A DNA stretch of 64,000 bases from CAWBVG01 sp963792175 (GCA_963792175.1 CAWBVG010000047.1:97915-161914), one strand, 5' to 3'; positions 7,715-16,225 are shown, counted from the first letter of the stretch. The notes: generated by a model not told the origin, from the letters alone. Made by a program: numbers and translations.

Positions 7715-9106
7715 TCACGGGCTGCCGAGCTGGGGCAGGCGAAGCGCGGCGAGAATGTCGGTGCGAGCTTTGGCCCCAAGCATCAGCGCCCCGGCGGCCG
7801 CGGACGAGGCGTCCCAGGCGCGCGCCATATCGCCGGCGAGCGCAGCCTCGCGTCGAATCTGTGCGGCGTTGCCGGCCAGCTGCACGGCGCTCAACAGCAA
7901 GGCATGGGCGGCGGTCACTTCTTCCGGAGGCACGACCGCGGCTATCAGCGTGGCGATACGCGCCGCCGATCGCTGAAGCATGGCGAGGGAACCCGGCGGC
8001 GATCCGGCGAGCTCTTTGATGTCTTCGAGCGGCGCTTTCAGTCCGGCGAAGAGATCCATCGGCGCCCGAATCGCGAGCCGGTATGTTCGAAGCTCCGGTG
8101 CGCGGAGGGCCCAGCGCTCGCGCGCCAGTTGCAGCTGGCGGGCGGCATCGAGCTTGGCGCTGATCTCGGCCACCAGCGCCTCGACCGCTTCCGGACGTTT
8201 GCTGCCGAGCGCGGCGTCGCGGACGCGGATGCGTGTGAGCAGCCAGGCCAGGCTTTTGACGTCAGCCGACCGCGCGCTCTGATTGGCCAGCCGGACATAG
8301 CGTTTCGTGAGCAGCTCATACGCGCGGTCGACGCGCCGCTCGGTCAGGATCGCCAGCTCCGTCTCCGCGCGCGTCTTGGCGACCCAGTCGGCCGGCAGCG
8401 CGGGTTTCTCGCGATCGATCGTCGCCAGCGCCGCGCCGAGCAGCGCGCTGCGATCGGCGGCGGCATCGACGGTGTGCGCGGCGGCCAGCGTTTGCTCGAT
8501 CGATTCCTTGACGCTCGGCGCCGGCAGGAGCGGCTCGGTGATCGTCGGCGGATCGACGAACGCGGAAAGCGTCAGCTCGTAGCGGCCGGGTGTCGCCGCC
8601 GCGCGAAGGTCGGCGATGGCCTCGTCGAGCATGGTGAGCATCTGCCGGACTTCGTTCGCCCGGTAGTTGTAATGCGTCAGCGGCCACTCGGCGAGCGTCT
8701 TGCGCGCGCGCTCAACCAGTTCCAGCCGCTTGACCGGATCGGCGGACTGCGTGACTTCGTTCAACGTGGCGGCCACGTCGCTCGACAGCGCCGCGTAGTC
8801 GTTTTCGGCCTGGGTCTGGAGATAGCGCGTGGCGCGCGCCGATGCGGCGTAGCGCGTGGTGCGATCCCAGTTCACGCGCGACGCCGGGATGTCGATCAAC
8901 TGCAGCGGCGGCGATGGCCCCGCGCCTGTCGGCATCGAGAACACGACACGGTCGCCGACTCTGGCCGGCTCGCCGTAGCTGACGAGCGACGTCCCGTCGT
9001 TCAGGAACACGCGCAGGAGGGTCGCGTCCTCAGCCGCGGCCGACCGGCGGGCAGGCATGACCAGCACGACCGCCACCAGCGCGGCCGCCACGGATCGACT
9101 GTGCAT
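7715..9106 (-). CDS. Exported protein of unknown function (463 aa)
   Basis: A 463-residue protein with a signal peptide (hydrophobic residues 6-24, ending near AARRSAAAED). After a small N-terminal beta region (LLRVFLNDGTSLVSYGE) it is mostly alpha-helical and rich in Ala, Leu and Arg, possibly coiled-coil or TPR-like. No enzyme motif is recognised. It is transcribed toward addB and overlaps or abuts that start, so it may head an addBA transcript. ATG 9106 is the first start after the AT-richer divergent spacer. Confidence 0.75.
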   Translation of the reverse strand: MHSRSVAAALVAVVLVMPARRSAAAEDATLLRVFLNDGTSLVSYGEPARVGDRVVFSMPTGAGPSPPLQLIDIPASRVNWDRTTRYAASARATRYLQTQAENDYAALSSDVAATLNEVTQSADPVKRLELVERARKTLAEWPLTHYNYRANEVRQMLTMLDEAIADLRAAATPGRYELTLSAFVDPPTITEPLLPAPSVKESIEQTLAAAHTVDAAADRSALLGAALATIDREKPALPADWVAKTRAETELAILTERRVDRAYELLTKRYVRLANQSARSADVKSLAWLLTRIRVRDAALGSKRPEAVEALVAEISAKLDAARQLQLARERWALRAPELRTYRLAIRAPMDLFAGLKAPLEDIKELAGSPPGSLAMLQRSAARIATLIAAVVPPEEVTAAHALLLSAVQLAGNAAQIRREAALAGDMARAWDASSAAAGALMLGAKARTDILAALRLPQLGSP

Positions 9107-9134
9107 GAAGTTTCAAATGTACACCCAAACCGGT

Positions 9135-9176
9135 TGTGGAAAAACTGTGGATGGCTCGTGCATTTCCTGTGGATGG
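9135..9176. other. DnaA-box-like words at 11-bp phase
   Basis: TGTGGAAAA (9135-9143) matches the reverse complement of TTWTNCACA exactly. TGTGGATGG at 9146-9154 and 9168-9176 match six of seven core positions. Starts are 11 and 22 bp apart, i.e. on one helix face, and an AT-rich tract (GAAAATTTATTTGG, about 9185-9198) follows. The block lies in the divergent spacer. Whether DnaA binds is unknown. Confidence 0.4.
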
Positions 9177-9262
9177 ATCGCCAGCGAAAATTTATTTGGA
9201 GGGCAGGCATTCGGGAACCGGCTCAAACCGCGCTGTGCATCTCCTTTCGTCCGCCGCTTCGC

Positions 9263-9290
9263 TTGATCGGCGCGTGCAACCGCATACAAT
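9263..9290 (+). promoter_or_regulatory. Sigma70-like promoter
   Basis: TTGATC (9263-9268), 16 bp, then TACAAT (9285-9290). Transcription would begin near 9297, supporting translation from GTG 9336 rather than ATG 9291. Confidence 0.5.
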
Positions 9291-9335
9291 TTGCGGCGCT
9301 CCCAAACGCAGTCAGATTCACATCCTCAACGAACA

Positions 9336-9566
9336 GTGACCGCTGCCGTCCATCGTTTCGAAGAATGCATCGCCGGACGCGTGTACCTCATCGAAGTCGC
9401 GGCCGTCGCGCAAAACCGCTGGCGCGCGTACATCGTGCGGATACCGGGCGTCCCCACTGCGCTGATGCCGTTCTACGGCCCCACGCCGGCGGAGGCGGCC
9501 AGCCTGTTGTGCGAGTGGCTGACGCGCGCGCACGCACGGGCGTTGAACGCCGCCGGGACGGTGTAG
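9336..9566 (+). CDS. Conserved hypothetical protein (76 aa)
   Basis: A small soluble protein resembling a HicB-like or DUF beta-alpha fold: YLIEVAAVAQNRWRAYIVRIPGVPTALMPFYGPTPAEAASLLCEWLTRAH. The strand with AYIVRIPG followed by a helix starting TPAEAA recalls HicB antitoxin-like domains, but there is no HicA toxin or DNA-binding tail, so no function is assigned. GTG 9336 fits the promoter at 9263-9290; ATG 9291 would add 15 residues. It lies 10 bp upstream of the S9-type hydrolase on the same strand. Confidence 0.5.
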   Translation: MTAAVHRFEECIAGRVYLIEVAAVAQNRWRAYIVRIPGVPTALMPFYGPTPAEAASLLCEWLTRAHARALNAAGTV

Positions 9567-9576
9567 GATCGGGGCC

Positions 9577-10611
9577 ATGCGCGCCCCGGCCGTCAAGGCG
9601 TCGTCTTCTCTCTCGCTCGTCCTCCTGACCGTCGTCCTCGCGGTCGTTCCGCTCCGCGGCCTCACCCAGCAGCGCGAGCCGGACTTCGATCGCATGCTGC
9701 AGCAGCAGGCGGAGACCGACAAGGCCTGGCGCGCCGCGAGCGACGGCTTCATGCAGTTCGACAAGATCACCTATCGCAGCAAAGTGGGTGACCTCGACAT
9801 CCCGGCCTTCGTCTTCCAGCCGCTGAAGCTGCGCGGCGCCAGGGAACATCCTGCGCTCGTCTGGGTCCACGAGAACATCCGCGGACATCTCTACGAGCAC
9901 TACATTCCGTACATTCGCGAAGCCACGGCGAAGGGATACATCGTCATCGCCCCGGAGTACCGCGGCAGCGTCGGATACGGCAAGGCGTTTTACGACGCCA
10001 TCGACTACGGCGGCAACGAAGTGGACGATGTCGTGACGGCCGTCGAGGTGTTGAAGGCGAAGTACCCCCAGGTGGATCCGTCGCGCATCGGGATCATCGG
10101 CTGGAGCCACGGCGGCATGATCACGCTGCTCTCGATCTTCCGGAACCCGGCGCTGTTCAGGTCCGCGGTCGCGATGGTTCCGGTGACCAACCTCTTCCAG
10201 CGGCTCGCGTGGAAGGGCGTCGATCGCCAGCATCAGCTGATTGATCCGCAGAATCGCTTCGGCGGCCTTCCGGCGGATCGGCACGACGTCTACAAGGACC
10301 GCTCGCCGCTCTACGGCGTGGACAAGCTGCAGATTCCGCTGTACGTCGGCGTCACGAAGAACGATGATGACGTGAACATCGAGGAAGACATGCAGCTGGT
10401 CGACGCGCTGCGATCGCGCAAGCCGTCACTCGCCGAAACCACGGTGTACGACAATCCGCCCGGCGGCCATACGTTCGACCGCCGCGTGGATCCGAAAACG
10501 TGGCAACCGGAAAACACCCGCGAACAGCGGGACTCCTGGAACCGCGTCTGGACGTTTCTCGACTGGCATTTGGATCCGTTCCACGCCGAGATGCACCCGT
10601 CAACCAAGTAA
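9577..10611 (+). CDS. Secreted S9/dienelactone-hydrolase-like alpha/beta hydrolase
   Basis: A 344-residue alpha/beta hydrolase, probably a prolyl-oligopeptidase-type peptidase or esterase exported from the cytoplasm. Residues 10-30 form a signal peptide. The nucleophile elbow GWSHGG (S177), an acidic site in TKNDDDVN (residues 263-265) and GGHTF (H298) give the Ser-Asp-His triad. PEYRGSVGYGKAFYDA, with DYGG further on, is typical of S9 C-terminal domains. The usual N-terminal beta-propeller is absent. ATG 9577 precedes the signal peptide directly. Confidence 0.85.
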   Translation: MRAPAVKASSSLSLVLLTVVLAVVPLRGLTQQREPDFDRMLQQQAETDKAWRAASDGFMQFDKITYRSKVGDLDIPAFVFQPLKLRGAREHPALVWVHENIRGHLYEHYIPYIREATAKGYIVIAPEYRGSVGYGKAFYDAIDYGGNEVDDVVTAVEVLKAKYPQVDPSRIGIIGWSHGGMITLLSIFRNPALFRSAVAMVPVTNLFQRLAWKGVDRQHQLIDPQNRFGGLPADRHDVYKDRSPLYGVDKLQIPLYVGVTKNDDDVNIEEDMQLVDALRSRKPSLAETTVYDNPPGGHTFDRRVDPKTWQPENTREQRDSWNRVWTFLDWHLDPFHAEMHPSTK

Positions 10612-10856
10612 AAAGTAAGCGCTCAGCTTGCTCATGCCTCTAAAGTACATAGTCGTAATTTTGTCGGCGAAGTCTCCCTAAGCGAGGACTAAAGTCGGGA
10701 CGAACACAGTTTTTGTACTGCCGTAGCGCCAAATACTGGTCATTTTGCAGGGTGTTTATGCTGCCTCTATGGTACGACATTGGCTATCAGAGTCTTCTGT
10801 TCCCAAGGCTGGTTTCATAAATGCGACTGGGCACTTCGAGTGCCCTCGGTAAACCT
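10612..10856. other. Intergenic region with GC hairpin before the PEGA gene
   Basis: 245 bp, less GC-rich than the surrounding coding sequence. A hairpin GGGCACT-TCG-AGTGCCC at 10829-10845 lies 11 bases upstream of the PEGA-protein ATG. No match to a known riboswitch class was recognised. Two AAGTAA-type words (AAGTAAA, AAGTAAG) overlap the stop of the previous gene. Confidence 0.4.
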
Positions 10857-12101
10857 ATGCAGTCATCTCCTCGTGCGGCGCGCGAAACACGGATTGAAGG
10901 CCAGGAAACAGCCGAGCTGAACGACCAGGCTCCCGTCCCCGAAGAGCGGTGGTACAGCGGGTTGGTTCGTTTGTTCGGCGGCAAGTCCGCTTCGCAGAAA
11001 ACCGCCGACACCAACGCCGCCAACCCCAACGCCTTGCTCGCGTTTCCGTCCGAGGCCATCTCGCGCCCCGAGCCCGCCGCCATCGCAGACGCGGCGAAAC
11101 GCGCGGCACAGAAAACGGCCACGCCGGCGACAGCGGCCACCGTCTCTCCCAAAGTGGTGCGCGCGGCGCTGATCATCAGCGCCGTTGCCGTTGTCGCGGC
11201 GATCGGCGCGGTCGCCGTCCAGCGCTATCCGCTGACGCCGAGGGAGCCGCGGCCCGGCAATCTGACGATCAATACCCGGCCCATCGACGCCGAAGTGCTC
11301 ATCGACGGGACCCGCCGCGGCACCACGCCGCTCACGCTGTCGCTCACCCCCGGCACGCACACGATCACGGTGCGCAGCGCCGGCGACGAGCGGATCGTCC
11401 CGCTGACGCTCGCGTCAGGCGCCGAGGTCAGCCACTATTTCGAGATGAAGCCGGCCGAGCCCGCCGTCGTCGTCGGCCGCGTGTCGGTTGTGACCGATCC
11501 CCCGGGTGCCCGCGTCTCGGTTGACGGCAAGGCGCGCGGGACATCACCGATCACGGTCACCGACTTGACTCCGGCGGACCACAAGGTCACCGTCACCAGC
11601 GATACCGGCTCGGCGGAACGCACCATCACCGTCACCGCCGGCGGCACCGCCTCCGTGATGTTTTCGCTGCCCAAGGTGAGCGGTCCAGTCGGCGGGTGGC
11701 TCGCCATCGCGGCGCCGTTCGACGTCGAAGTCGTCGAGCACGACGATGTCATCGGCAGCGGCGGCACGAGCAAGATCATGCTGGCCGCGGGCCGTCACGA
11801 CATCACGCTGTTGAACCGCAGCCTCGGGTATCAGGAGGCGCGCAAGGTCGACGTCACCGCGGGCAAGACGATGTCGATCAAAGTCGATCCGCCGAAGGTC
11901 AACATCAGCGTCAACGCGCGGCCGTGGGCCGACGTGTCGCTCGATGGCGCAAGCCTCGGACAGACGCCGATCTCGAACCTCCAGGTCGCGGTCGGCACGC
12001 ATGAAATGGTCTTCCGGCACCCGCAGCTCGGCGAACGGCGGCAGAGCGTCATCGTAACCGCGAAGGGCCCGAACCGGATCGCCGCCGACCTCACCAAGTA
12101 A
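10857..12101 (+). CDS. Membrane-anchored PEGA-repeat protein
   Basis: A 414-residue protein with a cytoplasmic, low-complexity N-terminus, one membrane helix (about residues 101-121) and an extracytoplasmic part made of PEGA-type beta repeats. Clear units begin LTINTRPIDAEVLIDGTRRGTTPL, VSVVTDPPGARVSVDGKARGTSPI and VNISVNARPWADVSLDGASLGQTPI, with a degenerate unit between the last two. PEGA domains are usually surface or envelope modules of uncertain binding role. ATG 10857 was chosen over 10821 because the latter would place the hairpin in coding sequence. It is followed after 22 bp by a TPR/TonB-C gene and then an ExeA-like ATPase, likely one transcription unit. Confidence 0.8.
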   Translation: MQSSPRAARETRIEGQETAELNDQAPVPEERWYSGLVRLFGGKSASQKTADTNAANPNALLAFPSEAISRPEPAAIADAAKRAAQKTATPATAATVSPKVVRAALIISAVAVVAAIGAVAVQRYPLTPREPRPGNLTINTRPIDAEVLIDGTRRGTTPLTLSLTPGTHTITVRSAGDERIVPLTLASGAEVSHYFEMKPAEPAVVVGRVSVVTDPPGARVSVDGKARGTSPITVTDLTPADHKVTVTSDTGSAERTITVTAGGTASVMFSLPKVSGPVGGWLAIAAPFDVEVVEHDDVIGSGGTSKIMLAAGRHDITLLNRSLGYQEARKVDVTAGKTMSIKVDPPKVNISVNARPWADVSLDGASLGQTPISNLQVAVGTHEMVFRHPQLGERRQSVIVTAKGPNRIAADLTK

Positions 12102-12123
12102 CATGCTGAATCAAGGAAGCCTC

Positions 12124-13134
12124 ATGAAAGCGACGCTCATCGCCGGACTCGTGGTGGTTGCCGCCCAGGTCGGCCTCGGCGCCCAGGACTCGCTGACCGC
12201 AGCGAAGGATTTGTACGCGTCGGCCGCTTACGAAGACGCGTTGTCGACGTTGACGCGGCTCACGGAAGGCGGTGGGGCGGCGCCCGACGTCGCCCGTCAG
12301 GTCGATGAATACCGCGCGTTCTGTCTGTACGCGCTCGGTCGCACGGGCGAAGCCGAATCGGTCGCGGAGGCGATGATCCGTCGCGACCCGATGATGAAGC
12401 TCGACTCCCCCGATGTGTCGCCTCGCCTCGAGGTCATGTTTTCGACCGTCCGCAAGCGCCTCCTGCCCTCGCTCATCCGCGAGCGATTCAAGACGGCGCG
12501 GACGGCGCTGGAGCAGAAGAACCTGTCGGAGGCCGAACCGCAGCTGGCGGAAGCCAAGCTGATGATTGCGGACGCGGAGAAGCTGGCGATCAAGGACGAG
12601 GGACTCGCGGACCTCAGCGTGCTCGTGGACGGATTCCTCCAGCTCGTGCGATCGACGGCCGATCAACGCCAGGCAACGGCCCAGCCGGCCGCTGCGAACA
12701 TGCCTCAGGAGAGCCCTGCGGTCACGGCGCCCGCGTCCCGGCGCACTGAAGCCGCTCCGGCGGCACCGGCCCGACGCACCGAAGCCGCTCCGGCGCCCGC
12801 GCCTCGTCGCACCGAACCCGCTTCGGCACCGGCCAACGCGTCGCGCGTGTACACTGTCGATGATGTCGGGGTCGTACCGCCGACCGTCATCAACCAGCGC
12901 ATGCCGGCGATGACGCCCGACCTGGTGCGCATCACCAAGGCGATGAATACGAGCGCGGTTGTCGAAGTCGTGATCGACGAGAAGGGCGACGTCGTGGACG
13001 CGACCATCATCAAGTCGGTCAACACCTCCTTCGACAGCATCGTCGTTGCGGCGGCCCGGCGCTGGAAGTACCGGCCGGCGTTGAAGGACGGCGTCGCGGT
13101 GCGATACGTCAAGACGCTCATCCTGGTCCCGTAG
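12124..13134 (+). CDS. TPR protein with TonB-like C-terminal domain
   Basis: A 336-residue exported protein: signal peptide (MKATLIAGLVVVAAQVGLGAQ), helical TPR-like region (to about residue 190), Pro/Ala linker, and a TonB C-terminal-type fold (VVEVVIDEKGDVVDATIIKSVNTSFD...AARRWKYRPALKDGVAV). The linker contains three near copies of RRTEAAPA/RRTEPASA. TonB-C domains energise outer-membrane transport, but this protein lacks the N-terminal TonB helix and may be a periplasmic assembly or energy-coupling part. ATG 12124 has AAGGA upstream. It sits between the PEGA and ExeA-like genes. Confidence 0.8.
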   Translation: MKATLIAGLVVVAAQVGLGAQDSLTAAKDLYASAAYEDALSTLTRLTEGGGAAPDVARQVDEYRAFCLYALGRTGEAESVAEAMIRRDPMMKLDSPDVSPRLEVMFSTVRKRLLPSLIRERFKTARTALEQKNLSEAEPQLAEAKLMIADAEKLAIKDEGLADLSVLVDGFLQLVRSTADQRQATAQPAAANMPQESPAVTAPASRRTEAAPAAPARRTEAAPAPAPRRTEPASAPANASRVYTVDDVGVVPPTVINQRMPAMTPDLVRITKAMNTSAVVEVVIDEKGDVVDATIIKSVNTSFDSIVVAAARRWKYRPALKDGVAVRYVKTLILVP

Positions 13135-13147
13135 GTCGAGGACAGCT

Positions 13148-14138
13148 ATGTATCAGGCTTACTACGGTCTTTCCGAGTCTCCGTTCGAGCTGACCGCCAA
13201 TCCGCGGTACCTGTTTTTCACGGCGCAGCATCGCGAAGCGCTCAGCAATCTCGAGTACGGGCTGTCCTGCGCCAAGCCGATTACCGTGCTGATCGGCGAA
13301 GCGGGCACCGGCAAGTCGACGCTGCTGCGGGCCGCGCTCGAATCGGACCGGTGCCGTCACGTCTCGTGCGTGTACATCGACAACCCGACGCTCACGCGCG
13401 AGGAGTTCGTCGAGACGCTGGCCGCGCGATTCGACCTCGGGTCCGCCGCGGAACACTCGAAGGCGACGCTGCTCGGCGGACTGCAGGCGGTGGTCAGCGA
13501 CCGGCAGGCCCGCGGCGAGATCACCGCGCTCGTCGTCGACGAGGCGCAGGCGCTGCCCGATGCCCTGCTCGAAGAAATCCGGCTGCTCGCGAACATGGAA
13601 TCGGACAAGACCAAGCTGCTGCCGGTGGTCCTCGCCGGACAGCCCGAGCTTGCGAACGCGGTTGAACGAGCCGGGGCTGCGGCAGTTGAAGCAGCGCGTC
13701 GCGCTGCGGTGCGAGCTCAAGCCGCTCAGTCTGGCCGATACCGCGGCGTACATCGCGTCCCGGATCAGGACGGCGGGCGGCGATCCCGGGAAGATCTTCA
13801 CGCGGGAGGCCGTCACGCTCATTCACGAGTTCTCGCACGGCGTGCCGCGCACGATCAGCGTGATGTGCGACAACGCGCTGATGTCGGGCTTCGCGCTCGA
13901 CGAGCCGCGAATTGATGGCCGGATCGTGCGCGAAGTCTGTCGCGATTTCGACCTGCGGCCGTCGGCGGCCAAGGCGCCGCGCCCGGCGGTCACCGGGCCT
14001 GCGCCGCTGACGCTCGTCGAGCCCCTGTCGCCCCCTGCCGAGAGCGTGGAGAAGATCGCACCGGCGGAAGAGGTCAAGAGCCAGCCGAAGCAAGCCGGAG
14101 CGCCCGCGCGCCGGTTCTCGCTGCTCGGACTGCGTTAA
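13148..14138 (+). CDS. ExeA/GspA-like AAA ATPase, frameshifted
   Basis: Cytoplasmic ATPase related to ExeA/GspA of type II secretion assembly. It begins with the family signature MYQAYYGLSESPFELTANPRYLF, then Walker A GEAGTGKST, Walker B ALVVDEAQAL and sensor-like VVLAGQPEL. After a frameshift near 13655-13660 (removing one base restores ELANRLNEPGLRQLKQRV) it continues to GVPRTISVMCDNALM. The last 60 residues are a Pro/Ala tail without the membrane helix and peptidoglycan-binding region seen in some ExeA. It is co-directional with the PEGA and TPR/TonB-C genes, suggesting a shared envelope task. Confidence 0.8.
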
Positions 14139-14147
14139 GGCGGGACG

Positions 14148-14240
14148 CTACTTCGCGGCGAATTCCGGCGGGATCGCCGTGATCGGACGGATCGCGATGT
14201 CCCGGTAGAACACCTCGGCTCTCCTGCTCGCCTGGGCCGG
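14148..14240 (-). pseudogene. C-terminal remnant of a DUF1080 (3-keto-glycoside hydrolase-like) protein
   Basis: On the minus strand an open stretch reads AEVFYRDIAIRPITAIPPEF and ends in TAG at 14148. This resembles the last strand of DUF1080/3-keto-disaccharide hydrolase proteins (GEV-YRDI-IRPL). Nothing else of the domain is present, since the neighbouring genes abut it. Probably a decayed fragment. Confidence 0.4.
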
Positions 14241-14245
14241 CCATC

Positions 14246-14629
14246 ATGACAACTGTCGAGAGCCTCCATCACGTCGGCATCGCGGTCACCGATCTCGTCC
14301 GCTCGCGACACTTCTACACGGCCGTGCTGTGTCTGGAAGAGATTCCGCGTCCCGATTTCGATTTCGACGGGGCGTGGTTTCGTGTCGGCGACCAGCAGAT
14401 CCATCTCATCGTCCAGCGCCGGACGGAGATGCCGTGGGAAGACGGCATCCGCACGCGCGGCGATCACATCGCGCTGCGGGTCCGCAGCTACCGCAGTACG
14501 CTGGAGCACCTGCGATCGCTCGGCGTGCCGTTCGAGGCGCGGCCGCACAACAAGACCCCGTGGCCGCAGATCTACCTCGCCGATCCCGACGGGCACACCA
14601 TCGAGTTGAACGCCGAACGTCTGGACTAG
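14246..14629 (+). CDS. VOC-family (glyoxalase/bleomycin-resistance-like) protein
   Basis: A 127-residue vicinal-oxygen-chelate fold protein. It opens with SLHHVGIAVTDLVRSRHFYT, where the His is the first metal ligand, and ends with the second half-site QIYLADPDGHTIELNAE. DHIALRVR in the middle supplies another conserved His. The substrate cannot be told from sequence; lyase, dioxygenase and resistance proteins share this fold. It is a single domain, so probably a dimer. ATG 14246 starts directly at the fold. Confidence 0.85.
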   Translation: MTTVESLHHVGIAVTDLVRSRHFYTAVLCLEEIPRPDFDFDGAWFRVGDQQIHLIVQRRTEMPWEDGIRTRGDHIALRVRSYRSTLEHLRSLGVPFEARPHNKTPWPQIYLADPDGHTIELNAERLD

Positions 14630-14757
14630 CCGCTACGAAACCCGCTGGTCGATCGTCCGTGCGTCGCGGCGATCACGCGGGCCGACTGCCGTGGTTGGCC
14701 GCTAAGCCGGATAGTCGGACTCGAGCTGTCCACCTGCGGATTGACCGCGCGCAGCCA

Positions 14758-15387
14758 ATGGAACCGGCGCATACCGAGGCGTCGCCGCGCGGGTCAAGGA
14801 GCTCCGCGCGGCGCGCGGTCTGTCGTTGGATGCACTGGCCGGCAAGAGCGGCGTCAGCCGCTCGATGATCTCGCTGATCGAGCGCGGCGAAAGCAGTCCG
14901 ACGGCGGTCGTGCTCGAGAAGCTGTCCGCGGCGCTGGGCGTGACGCTGGCGTCGCTGTTCGATGCGTCCGCATCCGCGCCTTCGGCCTTCGGCGAGGCAA
15001 GTCCGTCGGCCGAGCGCGCCAGAGCGCGATGACGGTCCGGTGGCGCGGCGCCGCGATCAGCTCCAGTGGCAGGACCCGGCATCCGGTTACCGACGGCGCA
15101 ACGTGTCGCCGCCGGACATCCCGCAACCGATGCAGATCGTCGAGGTCGAGTTCCCCGCCGGCGGACGCATCGCGTTCGAGACCGGCGCGCGCGACGTGCG
15201 CGTCCACCAGCAGGTCTGGGTGCTCGAAGGCGCGATCGACATCACGCTCGGGAGCGAGCGCCATCGGCTGCGCCAGGGCGATTGTCTGGCGATGGAGCTC
15301 GACCGTCCGACGATGTTCCACAACCCCACGCGAAAACCGGCACGCTACGCCGTGGTGATGGCGTCCGGTGTCTCCTCGAGGCGTTGA
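14758..15387 (+). CDS. XRE-HTH/cupin transcriptional regulator, frameshifted
   Basis: A cytoplasmic regulator of the HTH_3 plus cupin class. The N-terminal HTH is clear (VKELRAARGLSLDALAGKSG, VSRSMISLIERGESSPT). The C-terminal cupin follows in another frame (MQIVEVEFPAGGRIAFETG, QQVWVLEGAIDITLG, RLRQGDCLAMELDRPTMFHNP). At least one frameshift near 15000 and probably another near 14770 separate the parts. ATG 14758 (MEPAHT) is a likely start. Such regulators often control amino-acid or polyamine genes. The stop overlaps the start region of the GNAT gene, so the two are probably coupled. Confidence 0.75.
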
Positions 15388-15388
15388 C

Positions 15389-15919
15389 ATGACATCCACA
15401 TGGTCGATACGGCGCCTGCACACCCTCGACGCCGCGCAGATCGACGGATTGGCGGACGTCCTGATCGACTGCGTCGAAGGCGGCGCCTCGGTGAGCTTCA
15501 TGCATCCGCTGACGCGCGAACGCGCCGTCGCGTTCTGGCGCCGCGTCGCCGACGGGGTGGCGGCCGGCCAGCGCGCGGTCCTTGCCGCCGAGGATGATCA
15601 AGGGCTGTGCGGCACCGTCCAGCTGATCTTCGACCTGCCCGAAAACCAGCCCCACCGTGCCGATCTCGCGAAGATGCTCGTCCGTCGGCGCGTCCGGCGG
15701 CAGGGGCTGGGCGCCGCGCTGATGCAGGCCGCGGAAGCGACGGCGCGCGAATGCGGCAAGACGCTGCTGGTCCTCGACGCCGTGACCGACGGCGACGCCG
15801 CGCGCCTGTATGCCAGGCTCGGCTGGACGCGGGTCGGCGACATTCCCCGCTATGCCTTGATGCCGCGCGGCGGCTTCTGCAGCACCACGGTCTTCTATCG
15901 AGATCTCGGGGATTCGTAG
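15389..15919 (+). CDS. GNAT-family N-acetyltransferase
   Basis: A 176-residue acetyl-CoA-dependent transferase. The acetyl-CoA loop is RRRVRRQGLGAALMQAAEATAREC, followed by the beta-bulge strand TLLVLDAVTDGDAARLYARLGW, both diagnostic of GNAT. The N-terminal half (FMHPLTRERAVAFWRRVADGV) resembles small-molecule GNATs. ATG 15389 follows the regulator's stop immediately, so it is probably co-translated with, and regulated by, the XRE-cupin protein. The acceptor substrate is unknown. Confidence 0.85.
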   Translation: MTSTWSIRRLHTLDAAQIDGLADVLIDCVEGGASVSFMHPLTRERAVAFWRRVADGVAAGQRAVLAAEDDQGLCGTVQLIFDLPENQPHRADLAKMLVRRRVRRQGLGAALMQAAEATARECGKTLLVLDAVTDGDAARLYARLGWTRVGDIPRYALMPRGGFCSTTVFYRDLGDS

Positions 15920-15942
15920 CTATCAGCTGCTATCAGCTGCGG
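15917..15942. repeat. TATCAGC iterated-word block at convergent gene ends
   Basis: TATCAGC occurs twice 10 nt apart (15921-15927, 15931-15937) with flanking AGCTG. It provides the C-terminal residues and TAG/TGA stops of the convergent YciI gene, and resembles the TCAGCTA words at 236-277. Confidence 0.5.
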
Positions 15943-16225
15943 CGATGCGGCGGTTGATGTCGTCGGCGCGCTGGCTGGCGCGGAACTCGATGATGCGGAA
16001 GTCGGCGAGTCCGTGCGAGTGAAACGGATCCTGCTGAATGATGGACTGAATCTCGTCCCGGCTCGCGCCGACAGCGATGATGATCCCGCCGTCTCTGGGG
16101 ATCTTCCGGCCCGACACCAGGAAATGGCCTGAGGCGTAGTACTTCTTCAGGAACTTGACGTGCGCCGTCATGTGGCGGTCGATTTCAGCGAGGTCGACCT
16201 TGTAGATCAGTTCGATGACAAACAT
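15923..16225 (-). CDS. YciI-family protein
   Basis: A 100-residue ferredoxin-fold protein of the YciI-related family. It begins MFVIELIYKVDLAEIDRHMTAHVKFLKKYY and continues FLVSGRKIPRDGGIIIA, then DPFHSHGLADFRIIEF. The family's conserved His in HMTAH and the DPF element are present. YciI proteins are small enzymes of mostly unknown role. ATG 16225 was chosen because the preceding seven codons lack family similarity. The final residues fall in the iterated-word repeat shared with the GNAT end. Confidence 0.85.
   Translation of the reverse strand: MFVIELIYKVDLAEIDRHMTAHVKFLKKYYASGHFLVSGRKIPRDGGIIIAVGASRDEIQSIIQQDPFHSHGLADFRIIEFRASQRADDINRRIAAADSS

Noticed and set aside
7904..9628. A 574-codon plus-strand open frame
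   Set aside because: It is antisense to the exported 463-aa protein, has shadow composition (Arg, Gln, Gly) and runs through a promoter region.
10780..10857. Possible riboswitch before the PEGA gene
   Set aside because: There is a GC hairpin, but no conserved aptamer core (e.g. GEMM) could be matched by eye.
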